Shown piece by piece: positions 1 to 8,421 of a stretch of 23,348 nt of DNA. Source of the DNA: WHTI01 sp963756365. Its GTDB lineage: Bacteria; Actinomycetota; CADDZG01; WHSQ01. Location: contig CAVWNF010000002.1 of the NCBI GenBank assembly GCA_963756365.1, positions 1-23,348 on the forward strand, in the 5' to 3' direction. The position numbers were made by a program, and so were the translations under genes. The notes under the pieces were generated by a model. The model saw only the letters and a list, made by a program, of their open reading frames with translations, did no database searches and had not been told where the DNA came from. Each line of letters opens with the position of its first letter. Position 1 is the stretch's first letter.

Positions 1-902
1 TGCCGTTGTACCGGTACCTCGGGGGTCCCGATTCGCATGTCTTGCCGGTGCCGATGATGAACGTCCTTAACGGCGGCGCCCACGCGGATAACTCGGTGGA
101 CTTCCAGGAGTTCATGTACGGCCCGCCGGCGCGGCTTCCTTCAGGGAGGCGCTTGAGTTCGGGACGGGCTGCTACCACGCGCTCGAAGAAGCTGCTTGCC
201 GACAAAGGCCTCGCTACCGCCGTCGGCGACGAGGGTGGTTTCGCTCCGGACCTCGGCTCGAACCAGGAGGCGGTGGAACTGCTCATCGAGGCGATCGGCG
301 ACGCGGGCTACGAACTGGGCCGCGATGTCGCGCTGCACTCGACCCTGCGACCTCGGAGATCCGGGACGGCGACAGCTACGTGCTGGCGTCGGAGGACCGG
401 AGGTCGTCGAGCGGAGAGATGGTGGAGTTCTGGGCCGATTGGGTCGAGCGCTATCCGATCGTGTCGATCGAGGACGGGATGGACGAGGACGACTGGGACG
501 GGTGGAAGCAGCTCACCGATGCGATCGGTGACAAGGTCCAACTCGTCGGCGACGATCTCTTCGTCACTAACCCCGAAGTACTGCGCCGAGGCATCGATGA
601 AGGCGTCGCGCAACTCGATCCTCGTGAAGCTCAATCAGATCGGCAGCCTGTCGGAGACGCTCTCGTGTATCCGCATCGCTCATCGGGCGGGCTACACGAC
701 GATGATCTCTCACCGATCGGGCGAGACCGAGGACTGCGACGATCGCCGACATCGCAGTGGCGGTCAATGCCGGACAGATCAAGGCAGGTGCACCCGCTCG
801 CGGGGAACGCACCGCCAAGTACAACCAGCTGCTCCGCATCGAGGAGGACCTCGAAGACTCGGCCAGGTATCTGGGGTCGCAGGCGTTCCCGAGGTCGGCT
901 GA
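1..902 (+). CDS. eno: Enolase, 5'-truncated by the window edge and frame-broken
   Basis: Enolase interconverts 2-phosphoglycerate and phosphoenolpyruvate in cytosolic glycolysis. The window begins inside the gene, near the substrate loop: VPMMNVLNGGAHADN lies around 48-92. Later enolase blocks follow in order: AVGDEGGFAPDL (acid catalytic Glu), VSIEDGMDEDDW and GDDLFVTN (metal ligands), ILVKLNQIGS (catalytic Lys), SHRSGETED and IKAGAPARGERTAKYNQ. About the first third of the protein lies outside the window. The blocks are spread over all three frames, with shifts near 125, 345, 400, 610 and 735, while all catalytic motifs are intact. Decay would not spare them so neatly, so I infer sequencing indels. 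The TGA at 900-902 overlaps the ATG of the next gene. Confidence 0.95.
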   Translation, partial: PLYRYLGGPDSHVLPVPMMNVLNGGAHADNSVDFQEFMYGPPARLPSGRRLSSGRAATTRSKKLLADKGLATAVGDEGGFAPDLGSNQEAVELLIEAIGDAGYELGRDVALHSTLRPRRSGTATATCWRRRTGGRRAERWWSSGPIGSSAIRSCRSRTGWTRTTGTGGSSSPMRSVTRSNSSATISSSLTPKYCAEASMKASRNSILVKLNQIGSLSETLSCIRIAHRAGYTTMISHRSGETEDCDDRRHRSGGQCRTDQGRCTRSRGTHRQVQPAAPHRGGPRRLGQVSGVAGVPEVG

Positions 903-1320
903 TGGCCGTCGCAGCACGCTCCGCTCCCGCGCGGTCACGTCTTCCTCTCGCGAGCGGTGGCCCCGCTGCTGGCCATGGCGTCATCGTAGCGATGGCCATC
1001 GAGCCGACCCGCCAGTTCATCGAGCAGCGCAACCGCATCTCGACGATGAGCGCGGACGTCACGAGATCGAGAGCTGAACGCAGCACTCCGAGCCAAGATC
1101 GGTCGGTTGAAGGATCCCGATTTCATCGAGCAGAAGGCACGCGGGATTGGCTCCACGAAGGAGGGAGAGACCCCGTTCGTCGTGATGCCTCCCCCGTAAG
1201 CACCAGAAGCGTAAGGAGCGGCGCGCCACAGCAGCAGCCGCAGCGGCGGGAGAGGCCACGCCGGTTGTCGCGCCCGACGTGGCCCGATCGAGGGGTTCCT
1301 CAACTTCTTGGGATTCTTAG
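902..1320 (+). CDS. FtsB/DivIC-like septum formation initiator
   Basis: The gene starts at ATG 902-904, overlapping the enolase stop, as expected for the actinobacterial eno-ftsB pair. FtsB/DivIC proteins are small bitopic divisome proteins. Reading across frames gives a basic N-terminus, a short hydrophobic stretch around 950-1000, then a heptad-like helix with RQFIEQRNRIS and, after a shift near 1068, LNAALRAKIGRLKDPDFIEQ. A KARGIGSTKEGETPFVV segment follows, matching the usual coiled coil plus 'ARe.lg.v.pGE..yvv' ending of the family. A lysine/arginine- and alanine-rich tail follows. The exact stop is uncertain: a TAG at 1318-1320 closes one frame, while another frame reads IEGFLNFLGFL there. 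Family assignment rests on the coiled-coil pattern and gene context. Confidence 0.7.
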
Positions 1321-1349
1321 GGCAGGCAACGGCCTGTTCTCTAGGTTCT

Positions 1350-1840
1350 CTGTGTGCAACCTTGGAGCTCACCCCCGACGACGAAGCCCAGGTCGAACCG
1401 CAACTGGGCAGGCCCTGTGCCGCCCTGGGCAGTCGCCGCCAGATGCCATCTCGGTTTCCCGATGGCCATCGAGAACCACCCTCGGCTCGACGATGGCAGC
1501 TCCGTTCCCTACGCTCTATTGGTTGACCTGCCCGGTGCTGGTTAAGCGCGTTAGCCAGCTCGAGGCCGCCGGATGGTTCAAGGCCACAAGCGAGCGCTGG
1601 CCACCGATGAAGCCCTCAAGGAACGGTTCGGGCAGGCGATCGGGCGCCTCGATCGAACGCCGGGATTTTCACGAGTCCTCACCGGCCCGGCGCACCCCAG
1701 GCGGCGGACCCGACAGGGTGAAGTGCCTTCATGCGCATGTACGCCACCAGTTCGCCGGAGGCGAGAACCCGATCGGTGCGCTGGCTTGGCCGAGACCGGC
1801 TGGCCCGATTGCCGCGTGGGTGCGCGGAGGCGCTCGGTGA
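1350..1840 (+). CDS. DUF501 family protein
   Basis: DUF501 proteins are about 160-170 residues, conserved in actinobacteria next to ftsB and ppx, and have no established function. Visible blocks are TPDDEAQVEPQLGRP near 1375, AVAARCHLGFPMAIENHPR near 1430, PFPTLYWLTCPVLVKRVSQLE near 1507 and, after further shifts, VKCLHAHV, FAGGENPIG and ETGWPDC near 1720-1815. The conserved Cys and His residues (CH, TCP, KCLHAH) are characteristic of the family. The start is approximate because a frameshift lies near the N-terminus. The TGA at 1838-1840 overlaps the GTG start of the phosphatase gene, consistent with translational coupling. Confidence 0.8.
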
Positions 1841-2768
1841 GGGTCGCCGCTATAGACGTCGGTACGAACTGGCCACGCGGCTCCTCGTCGCGGATGGGTC
1901 AGGGTGATCGTTCCGGACTCCGTCGACCGCCGGATGACGATCACGCGACTCGGCTCAGGGAGTTAGAACGGGTCGAACCGCGGTCCTGGATCACGAGGCG
2001 CTCGCGCACGGACTCTGGCTACGATCGCCGAGTACGGCTGCGCGTGCGGGGACGTCGGGGTGCAGACTTACGGGTCACCGGAACCTCCGCGGTGCAGCGA
2101 TGCGCAAATCGCTACGAGTTCTTCGACGGGGTGAAGTCGCTCACGGGCAAGGATCCGGATCGTACTGTCAGGCGAGGAGGAAGCGCGGGCGCGCACGTTC
2201 CTCGGGAGCCACCTCTGATCTTGGCCCGGCAGCGGCATGCCAACTCGTCGTGGATATCGGGGGAGGCTCCACGGAGTCTGGTGGTGCGGCACCCGAACCG
2301 TGAGCCAGCTCGACTCTCTGCTCTCGACGTCGGCTGCGTGCGCATGTTCGAGAAGTACCTCCACTCCGATCCGCCCCGACCGAAGACGAGTTGGACACGC
2401 TCCGAGCCGAGGTGGCGACGCCCTCGAGGATGCGGTCAGGAGCTCGAGGTCCCGGCGGGAACCCCGTTGATCGGTGTCGCCGGGACGGTCGCCCAACTCG
2501 CGGTGCTCAAGACCGGCATCCCCGTGTACGACCCAGACGTGACCCACCACGCGTCCTGAGTCACGGGGATGTCGGATGCTGGCCCGCGGCTGAGAACGCT
2601 TCCATACGAACAGCGCAAGCGGATCGCAGGACTCGAACCGGGCCGGGTCGACGTGATCGTCGCCGGCGCGGAGATCTGCCAGCTCGTCATGGAGACCTTT
2701 GATGCCGCCGATTGATGGCGTCCGAGAAGGACATCCTCGACGGGTTGGTGCTGCAGCTACTCGGTTAG
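1837..2768 (+). CDS. ppx: Ppx/GppA-family exopolyphosphatase
   Basis: Ppx/GppA enzymes of the ASKHA fold hydrolyse terminal phosphate from polyphosphate or convert pppGpp to ppGpp. The protein opens at GTG 1837 with VRVAAIDVGTN, the phosphate-1 loop. Later blocks include YRVTGTSAVRDA-like sequence near 2070-2105, GEEEAR near 2175, the second nucleotide/phosphate loop VVDIGGGSTE near 2250, DVGCVRMFE near 2328, and GVAGTVAQLAVLK near 2475 (GTxT-type loop). The end reads VDVIVAGAEI and then KDILDGLVLQLLG before TAG 2766-2768. Total length is about 311 residues, normal for short actinobacterial Ppx proteins. At least six frame changes occur. The substrate cannot be chosen from sequence alone. Confidence 0.88.
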
Positions 2769-2777
2769 TTTGACGAG

Positions 2778-4716
2778 ATGAGTGAATTCGCGTGGGAACC
2801 GACGACCGATTACATCGAGCGACGCCAACGTGACGCAGGTTGATGCGCACGTCACGGCATCGAGACTACCGAGACCTGCTCGCCCGCTCGCAGGATGACC
2901 CCGAGTGGTTCTGGGACGAGGTCGTCGACGACCTCGGGATCGAGTTCTCGACCCCGTACGAGAAGGTCCTCGACGATTCGCGTGGCCCGCAGTGGCCGCG
3001 CTGGTTCGTCGGCGGCGAGGTCGAACCTCACGCTACAACTGCGTCGATCGCCACCTCGCCGACGACGCCCTGATGCAGCCCGCGATCGTCTGGGAGGGCG
3101 AGGACGGGGCCACCGAGCAGCCTCACCTACGCGCAGTCTGCACGCCGAGGTGTGCAAGGTCGCCAACGGGCTCTCGCCATGGGGGTCGGACCAGGCGACG
3201 CGGTCGGCGTCTACATGCCGATGGTCCCCCAGGCCGTCATCGCCGCCTACGCGGTAGCGCGCATCGGCGCGATCTATCTCCCGATCTTCTCCGGGTTCGG
3301 CGCCCCCGCGATCAAGACCCGCCTCGACGACGCGGGGGCCAAGGCGCTCTTCGTGGCCGACGGCTTCTACCGGCGCGGTTCGAAGGTTCCGATGAAGGCA
3401 GACCGCGGACGAGGCGGTGACCGGCTCGCCGAGCGTCGAGAAGGTGTTCGTCTACCGGCGCTTCCCGGACGACGACATGCCGTCGGCGCCCTCGACGTCA
3501 CGTGGGACGACGCCTTTCGGCTCGCAGCCCGAGACGCATCGAGGCTCCGCCGCTCGATCCCGAGACCCCGTTCCTGATCGGCTACACGTCCGGCACGACC
3601 GGCACGCCGAAGGGGAGCGTCCACGTCCACGGCGGGTTCCTCGTCAAGGTCGCCGAGGAGGCGGCCTACCAGACCGACGTCCACCCGGACGATCTTCTCT
3701 ATTGGGTGACCGACATGGGCTGGATCATGGGCCCGTGGGAGATGATCGGCGCGCACGCGAACGGCGCGTGCGTTTGATGTACGAGGGCGCGCCCAACCAT
3801 CCTGGTCCCGATCGCCTGTGGGAGATGTGCGAGCGTCACGGCGTCACGATCCTCGGTATCTCGCCGACCCTCGATCCGGGCGCTGATGCCGCGGGTGACG
3901 AGCCCGTCAGCGTCGCACGATCTCTCGACCCTGCGCATCCTCGCTTCGACCGGCGAACCGTGGAACCCCGAGCCTTACCGGTGGTTCTCTGAGGTCGTCG
4001 GCGGGGATCGCTGCCCGATCATCAACATCTCCGGAGGGACCGAGATCGGGGCGTGCTTCCTCGGTCAGGCCCCCGTGATCCCGACCAAGAACTGCTCGCT
4101 CGGCACCCCGGCCCTCGGCATGGCGATGGACGTCTACGACCCGGACGGGAAGCCGGTGCGCGGCGAGGTCGGCGAACTCGTGTGCACCAAGCCGTGGCCC
4201 GCTCAGACGCGGGGCTTCTGGAACAACGAGGAGCGCTACCTCCAGTCGTACTGGTCTCGCTGGGAGGACATCTGGGTGCACGGCGACTGGGCGTCGATCG
4301 ACGAGGACGGCTACTGGTTCCTACACGGGCGCTCCGACGACACCCTCAACGTTGCCGGCAAGCGCATCGGACCCGCCGAGTTCGAGTCGGCAGCGGTCGG
4401 CCACCCGCCGTCATCGAGTGCGCAACGATCGGGGTTCCGGACGAGGTCAAGGGCGAGACCGTCTGGTGCTTCTGCATCACCGCGTCGGACGACCGCTCGC
4501 GTCGAACTCGAAGCCGAGGTCAAGAAGGTGATCGCGGACGAACTGGGGAAGGCGTTCACGCCGGCACGCATCCTGTTCGTCGACGAGTTGCCCCGGACGC
4601 GCTCGGCCAAGATCCTGCGTCGGGCCATCCGTGCGACGGCTCTGGGCCAGGACCCGGGCGACATGTCGTCGCTCGAGAATCCGAGTGCCCTCGATGCGAT
4701 ACGTCGAGCCCTCTGA
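2778..4716 (+). CDS. Acetyl-CoA-synthetase-like acyl-CoA ligase (AMP-forming)
   Basis: ANL-superfamily ligases activate a carboxylate with ATP and transfer it to CoA. The chosen start is ATG 2778 (MSEFAWEPTTDYIER), ten bases after the ppx stop. The N-terminus has the Acs-type cap: DPEWFWDEVVDDLGIEF, then PYEKVLDDS and GPQWPRWFVGGE. The ATP loop YTSGTTGTPKGS is near 3583, followed by TDMGWIMGPWE, STGEPWNPEPYRWF, NISGGTEIG, and HGDWASIDEDGYWFLHGRSDD around 4275-4340. GKRIGPAEFE comes next, and the C-terminal catalytic lysine lies in RTRSAKILRR near 4600. All key motifs are present, though about ten frame changes interrupt the gene. Length is about 646 residues, like acetyl-CoA synthetases, but the preferred acid is unknown. 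Confidence 0.9.
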
Positions 4717-5309
4717 TGACGACCTTCTATCTGGTCCGCCACGGGCTTACCTCCCACACCGGTCACAAGCTGACTGGCTGGGCCCCGGACGTCCATCTCT
4801 CCGACGAGGGAGTCGCTCAGGCGGAGGCCGTCGCCGACCGGTTGGCGCCGGAGTGAAGTTCAAGGCCGTTTACTCGTCGCCGATCGATCGCACGAAGGAA
4901 ACCGCCGCCCCGATCGCGGCGCGCCAGGGTCTCAAGGTACATCACCGCAAGGAACTCGGCGAGGTCGACTACGGCAAGTGGACCGGGCGCACGTTCGGCA
5001 CCCTGACCAAGACGAAGCTGTGGCGCCAGGTGCAGGGCTTCCCCTCGGCGGCTACGCTTCCCGGATGGCGAGAACCTGCGCGAGACCCAGGCCCGGGTCT
5101 CTCGGAACTCGAGCGCATCCGAGACGAGCATCCGAAAGGCCCGGTGTGTGGTGACCCACGCAGATGTCATCAAGCTCGTCGTCGCCCACTACCTCGGCGT
5201 CCACATCGATCTCTTCCAACGGATCATGATCGACCCGGCCTCGATCACCATCGTGGGCGTGTCCGACATGGGCCCGAGGGTGGGCGGCGTCAACCTCCCC
5301 GGAGGGTGA
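4716..5309 (+). CDS. Histidine phosphatase family protein (MSMEG_4193-type)
   Basis: ATG 4716 overlaps the TGA of the ligase gene. The opening MTTFYLVRHGLTSHTG contains the RHG catalytic motif of the phosphoglycerate mutase-like superfamily. SDEGVAQAEAVADRL follows, then after a shift near 4853 the YSSPIDRTKETA block with the second Arg, and LGEVDYGKWTGR. The distal catalytic His is in VVTHADVIKLVVAHYLGV near 5150-5195, and the protein ends MGPRVGGVNLPGG. Length is about 197 residues. This subfamily is known to neighbour DUF3090 and SCO1664-family genes in actinobacteria, exactly as here. Its substrate is not known. Confidence 0.85.
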
Positions 5310-5316
5310 GCACCGC

Positions 5317-5842
5317 ATGAGCGAATCGCAGATCACCCCGGTCGTGTTCACCGCCGACTACCTCGGGCGACCCGGAGAGCGCGTCTTCTACATCCAGGCG
5401 ACCGATCCCTCGGGAGCTCACACCTACATGCTCGAGAAGCAGCAGGTCCAGGTCCTCGCCGAGAAGCTGCGCGAGTTGCTGCTCGCCCTCGACGCCGACG
5501 ACACGATCCGAGCTGCCGAACCTGCTCGCGATCCAGCCCTCGCTCTGACCGCGACCGAGACGCCGGAGTGGCGGGTGGGTGCGATGGCGCTCGCGTTCGA
5601 CGAGCGAACGACAGGGTTCTGGTGGTGATCGAGGAGGCGGGGACCTCGAGAGACGAGGACGATGACAGAGGAACCGGGAGGACACGGTCGCGACGAGGTT
5701 CGTCCTGCGCCGGGATCAGGCGCGGGCTTCGTCCTCCATGCCCTGGCGGTCGTCGCCGAGGGACGCCCGATCTGCCAGCTCTGCGGGCTCCCGATGGACC
5801 CCGACGGACACAACTGCCCGGCTTCCAACGGCACACAGGTAG
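5317..5842 (+). CDS. DUF3090 family protein with C-terminal zinc-ribbon-like Cys/His cluster
   Basis: The protein starts at ATG 5317, seven bases after the phosphatase stop, and reads MSESQITPVVFTADYLGRP then GERVFYIQATD. This matches DUF3090, a conserved actinobacterial family of about 170-190 residues without known function. A shift near 5610 moves the reading into another frame (RVLVVIEEAG), and another near 5690 restores LRRDQARAFVLHALAVVAEG. The C-terminus carries GRPICQLCGLPMDPDGHNCP, where Cys-x2-Cys and His-x-Cys would suit a metal site. The stop is inferred at TAG 5840-5842, because the sequence after it belongs to the next gene; a further indel must lie just before it. Confidence 0.82.
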
Positions 5843-5845
5843 GTC

Positions 5846-6565
5846 GTGGGTTCCTCCCGGATCATCGAGGCACTGACCACGGGACGATCGAGGTCACTGG
5901 GTCTACTCCCGTACTCGTCCAACTACACCTTCCTCGCCCGCGTTACCGACGGCAACGACGAGGTCCTCGCCGTGTACAAGCCGCACCGCGGCGAGCGTCC
6001 TCTGTGGGATTTCCCCGACGGGCACCTTGGGGGCCAGAGAGAGTTGGCCTCCTTCCTCGTCGCCGAGGCTGCCGGGTGGGACATCGTGCCCGAGACGATC
6101 TACCGGACGACGGCCCCCTCGGTGCCCGGTTCGCTCCAGCGGTTCATCGAGCACGACCCCGATCGCCACTTCTTCGTGCTCATGGAGGAACGTCTCGAGG
6201 ACTTCCGGGTCTTCGCGTGCCTCGACGTCGTGATCAACAACGCCGATCGGAAGGCGGGTCACGTGATCGAGGACGGCGAGAGGCGTCTGTGGGGCGTCGA
6301 CCACGGACTCAGCTTCCACACGGAGGACAAGCTCCGCACGGTCATCTGGCAGTTCGCCGAAGAGTCTCTCGGGCGGTCTCTTCGGGCCGGTCTCGAGTCC
6401 CTCGGCTCCGCCCTCAGCGACGACGGCGGCCTCGGGACCGAACTCGCAGACCTGCTCTCCCCAGAGGAAGCCGCCGCGACCCTGGAGCGCGTCGAGAACC
6501 TGCTGGTCGAAGACCGCTTCCCGCCCCCCAGCAACGATCGCCCGTTGCCGTGGCCGCTTGTCTGA
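5846..6565 (+). CDS. SCO1664 family protein, PI3/PI4-kinase-like fold
   Basis: An uninterrupted 239-codon frame starts at GTG 5846. The SCO1664 family is distantly related to phosphatidylinositol 3/4-kinases and is found beside DUF3090 and histidine phosphatase genes in actinobacteria; its reaction is not established. Kinase-like landmarks are visible. LAVYKPHRGERPLWDFPDG holds the presumed ATP-binding Lys (about residue 44), DVVINNADRKAGHV resembles the catalytic loop with Asp, Asn and Arg/Lys (about residues 129-142), and WGVDHGLSF resembles the metal-binding loop (about residues 150-158). No signal peptide or membrane segment is seen. It ends with TGA 6563-6565, and a tRNA gene follows on the opposite strand. 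Confidence 0.88.
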   Translation: MGSSRIIEALTTGRSRSLGLLPYSSNYTFLARVTDGNDEVLAVYKPHRGERPLWDFPDGHLGGQRELASFLVAEAAGWDIVPETIYRTTAPSVPGSLQRFIEHDPDRHFFVLMEERLEDFRVFACLDVVINNADRKAGHVIEDGERRLWGVDHGLSFHTEDKLRTVIWQFAEESLGRSLRAGLESLGSALSDDGGLGTELADLLSPEEAAATLERVENLLVEDRFPPPSNDRPLPWPLV

Positions 6566-6587
6566 ACACCTGTTGAAAGCCACCTCG

Positions 6588-6672
6588 TGCCCGGGGTGGG
6601 ATTCGAACCCACATGGTCCGCAGGGACCAGCGACTTTTAAGGACGCCGTGTATGCCGTTCCACCACCCGGGC
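6588..6672 (-). tRNA. tRNA-Leu (anticodon TAA)
   Basis: The reverse complement folds as a class II tRNA. It has acceptor GCCCGGG pairing with CCCGGGC, discriminator A, T-arm GTGGG/CCCAC around TTCGAAT, and an anticodon loop CTTAAAA with anticodon TAA. A long variable arm GGTCC-CTGC-GGACC, diagnostic of Leu/Ser/Tyr-type tRNAs, is also present. The 3' CCA is not encoded. The anticodon stem GCGTC/GTCGC carries one T-T mismatch, possibly a base-call error. The length is 85 bases. Confidence 0.93.
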
Positions 6673-6711
6673 GTGGGACCATGAGTATCGGGCATCGGGG
6701 AACGATTCTCT

Positions 6712-6738
6712 CAGTACGAGGGGCATCCGCGCCGATAG
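6712..6738 (+). promoter_or_regulatory. Putative promoter of the histidine kinase gene (CAGTACGAG / GCCGATAG)
   Basis: CAGTACGAG (6712-6720) and GCCGATAG (6731-6738) are separated by 10 bases. GCCGATAG resembles the -10 box of sigma-28/WhiG-type promoters (GCCGATAA), and the element spacing is similar. The downstream GTG start at 6746 lies 7 bases after the box and has no good Shine-Dalgarno sequence, so a leaderless transcript is plausible. The same pair occurs upstream of the response regulator gene. This is pattern-based only. Confidence 0.4.
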
Positions 6739-6745
6739 AGACCAG

Positions 6746-8251
6746 GTGAGCCACCTGAACATCGAACCTACGACCATCCAAGCGACCCCACTCGAGCGGT
6801 CTCTGGCGAGTCTCTGCACCCGCCTAGGCGCCGATCGATGGTTGCTGTGCCGATACGACGACGGCGAGTGGAACACTCAGGCGACCCACGCGTTGCCTCG
6901 TGACCACGTCTATCTCGCGGTCCTCGGGACGATCGGGGAGTCTGCCGGATGGTCACTCGTGGAGTCGTCCGAGATCTCGGGGGCCGGCCCCCGTCTACAG
7001 GTTGCCGGGGTCGGTTTGCTCGCCGTGCTCGGTGGCACCCTCCGAGGACGGCCCGCCATCGCAATCTTCGAGAATCCGGATCGCAAGCGGGTCACCGAGG
7101 TCTTCTCCTCGTCCGCTCCGCCCGAGTTCTCCGATATGCCGCACCTCATCGAGGGCGACGGAGCGACGCTCCCGGCGGACGATCGCTGGGATGCCGAGAT
7201 GCGTGGTTTGTGGGGATTGCTACCCATCTTCGGAACGCTCGTGTCCGGAACCGTCGACGCCCACTCGGTGATCGAGCGGACGGCTCAGGCCCTCGACGCT
7301 CGAGCTCTGGTTGCCCTTACGCCGACCCCCACCGGGATCTCTGCGATCGTGGCGGTCAAGGCTCGGATGAGTGGCAGGTGCAGTCCGCCGGATTGGACCG
7401 GATGAACTGGGAGCGCCTCGCGCAAGACCCGTCCGCCGCTCTCGACCTGGGACTTAAGGAGGCTCATGGGGTCAGATGACCGGCTCGTGGGCGGTGGCGT
7501 GGGCGGTCGGGAGCAGACTCCTGGTCGGAGTTGCTCCCGGGAGTCGACGCCCGTCCCAGGAAGGGCTCGACCTTACGGCGACGCTACTCGGCTGGGGCTT
7601 CGGCCAGGCCGAGGGGAGCGCTGCGGCAGGCCAGCACGCCCTCCTCCGCGAGCGTTCCCGGATCGCATCGGTGATCCACGAGGGCCTGACCCAGGTCGTG
7701 ACCAACGTCGCGATCCAGCTGCAGGTGCTGGAGCGCCACCTGGACGACCCGGAGAAAGCGCGATCGATGGTCCCGGAATCTCGGAACGCGGTGACCCATG
7801 CCCTCGACGATCTGCGAGGTGCGATCTTCGAGTTGGCTCCCCGGGGACAGGGTCCCGACGACTTCGCCGATGGCCTCGCGCGCTACGTGGACGACTTCTG
7901 CGCACAGTGGGGGCTCGACGTCACGTTCGAGCCGTGGGGGACGAGCGCAAGGTCGCCCCCGACGTCGTCGCCCTGATATTCGCGTTCGTACAAGAAGGCC
8001 TGACGAACCTCCGGAAGCACGCAGGAACGTCCGAGGGCTCGGTGTCCCTCACCTTCGATGAGGATGTCGTCCGGGTCGAGGTCCACGACGACGGGAAAGG
8101 CTTCGATCCCGACGCCAAGAAGGATGAGGGCTACCGGCAACACCAGGGGCTCGATCTGCTCCGGTCAAGGGTGTGGTTGATGGGCGGACGGATCGACGTC
8201 GTTTCGACCCCTGACGACGGCACCCACCTTGTGGTCGAGATTTCTTCCTGA
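6746..8251 (+). CDS. Soluble NarL-type sensor histidine kinase
   Basis: This kinase would autophosphorylate and pass phosphate to the response regulator encoded next. The start is GTG 6746. The first ~210 residues look like a degenerate GAF-type sensor (CTRLGADRWLLCRYDDGEW, GLLAVLGGTLRGRPAIAIFE), and no membrane segment is visible, so it is probably cytosolic. After shifts near 7370 and 7470 comes the dimerisation/phosphoacceptor helix RERSRIASVIHEGLTQ, whose His codon is at 7677-7679. A shift near 7945 precedes the ATPase domain, which has N-box VQEGLTNLRKHA near 8000, G1 box VEVHDDGKGFD near 8075 and a final DDGTHLVVEISS. Full length is about 502 residues. The signal sensed is unknown. Family confidence is high. 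Confidence 0.9.
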
Positions 8252-8259
8252 TCCGACTG

Positions 8260-8285
8260 CAGTCCGAGAACTTTCCTGCCGATAG
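8260..8285 (+). promoter_or_regulatory. Putative promoter upstream of the response regulator (CAGTCCGAG / GCCGATAG)
   Basis: CAGTCCGAG (8260-8268) and GCCGATAG (8278-8285) repeat the arrangement seen before the kinase gene, with a 9-base gap here instead of 10. If the second box is a -10 element, the transcript would carry a leader of about 130 bases before ATG 8422, containing the structures described separately. Confidence 0.4.
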
Positions 8286-8315
8286 TCGTAGGGAGTCGCC
8301 ATCTGACGGCCTGTA

Positions 8316-8410
8316 GATAAGACCTCGGACCATGGGGAACAGGTACGGTCGGGAGGCGGGAGGTACCACGTAGCCCGACCGGGGATGACCCGGGCCGGAC
8401 TGCCCGACAG
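8316..8410 (+). promoter_or_regulatory. Structured leader with potential H-type pseudoknot
   Basis: The interval holds two interleaved perfect helices. GGTAC (8342-8346) pairs with GTACC (8363-8367), and GGTCGGG (8347-8353) pairs with CCCGACC (8374-8380); the order A-B-A'-B' gives a pseudoknot or two mutually exclusive folds. A further hairpin, CGGGC (8391-8395) with GCCCG (8402-8406), lies directly before the Shine-Dalgarno-like AGGGGG (8409-8414) of the response regulator. It begins with the motif GATAAGACCT (8316-8325) that recurs upstream of the next gene. It does not match a riboswitch class I can name. Confidence 0.45.
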
Positions 8411-8421
8411 GGGGAAGAGCG

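Noticed and set aside
1..902. Enolase as a true pseudogene
   Set aside because: All catalytic blocks are present and in order, and adjacent genes show the same indels, so sequence error is simpler.
6588..6672. tRNA gene as an integration site of a mobile element
   Set aside because: No integrase, transposase or repeat of the tRNA 3' end is visible in the window; flanking genes look like chromosomal core and operon genes.
5903..6781. Long minus-strand open frame opposite the SCO1664 gene
   Set aside because: It runs through the tRNA gene and mirrors a well-supported plus-strand protein.
8316..8421. A known cyclic-di-GMP riboswitch upstream of the regulator
   Set aside because: The conserved core sequences of the GEMM-type aptamers that I know are not present; only a generic structured leader can be supported.
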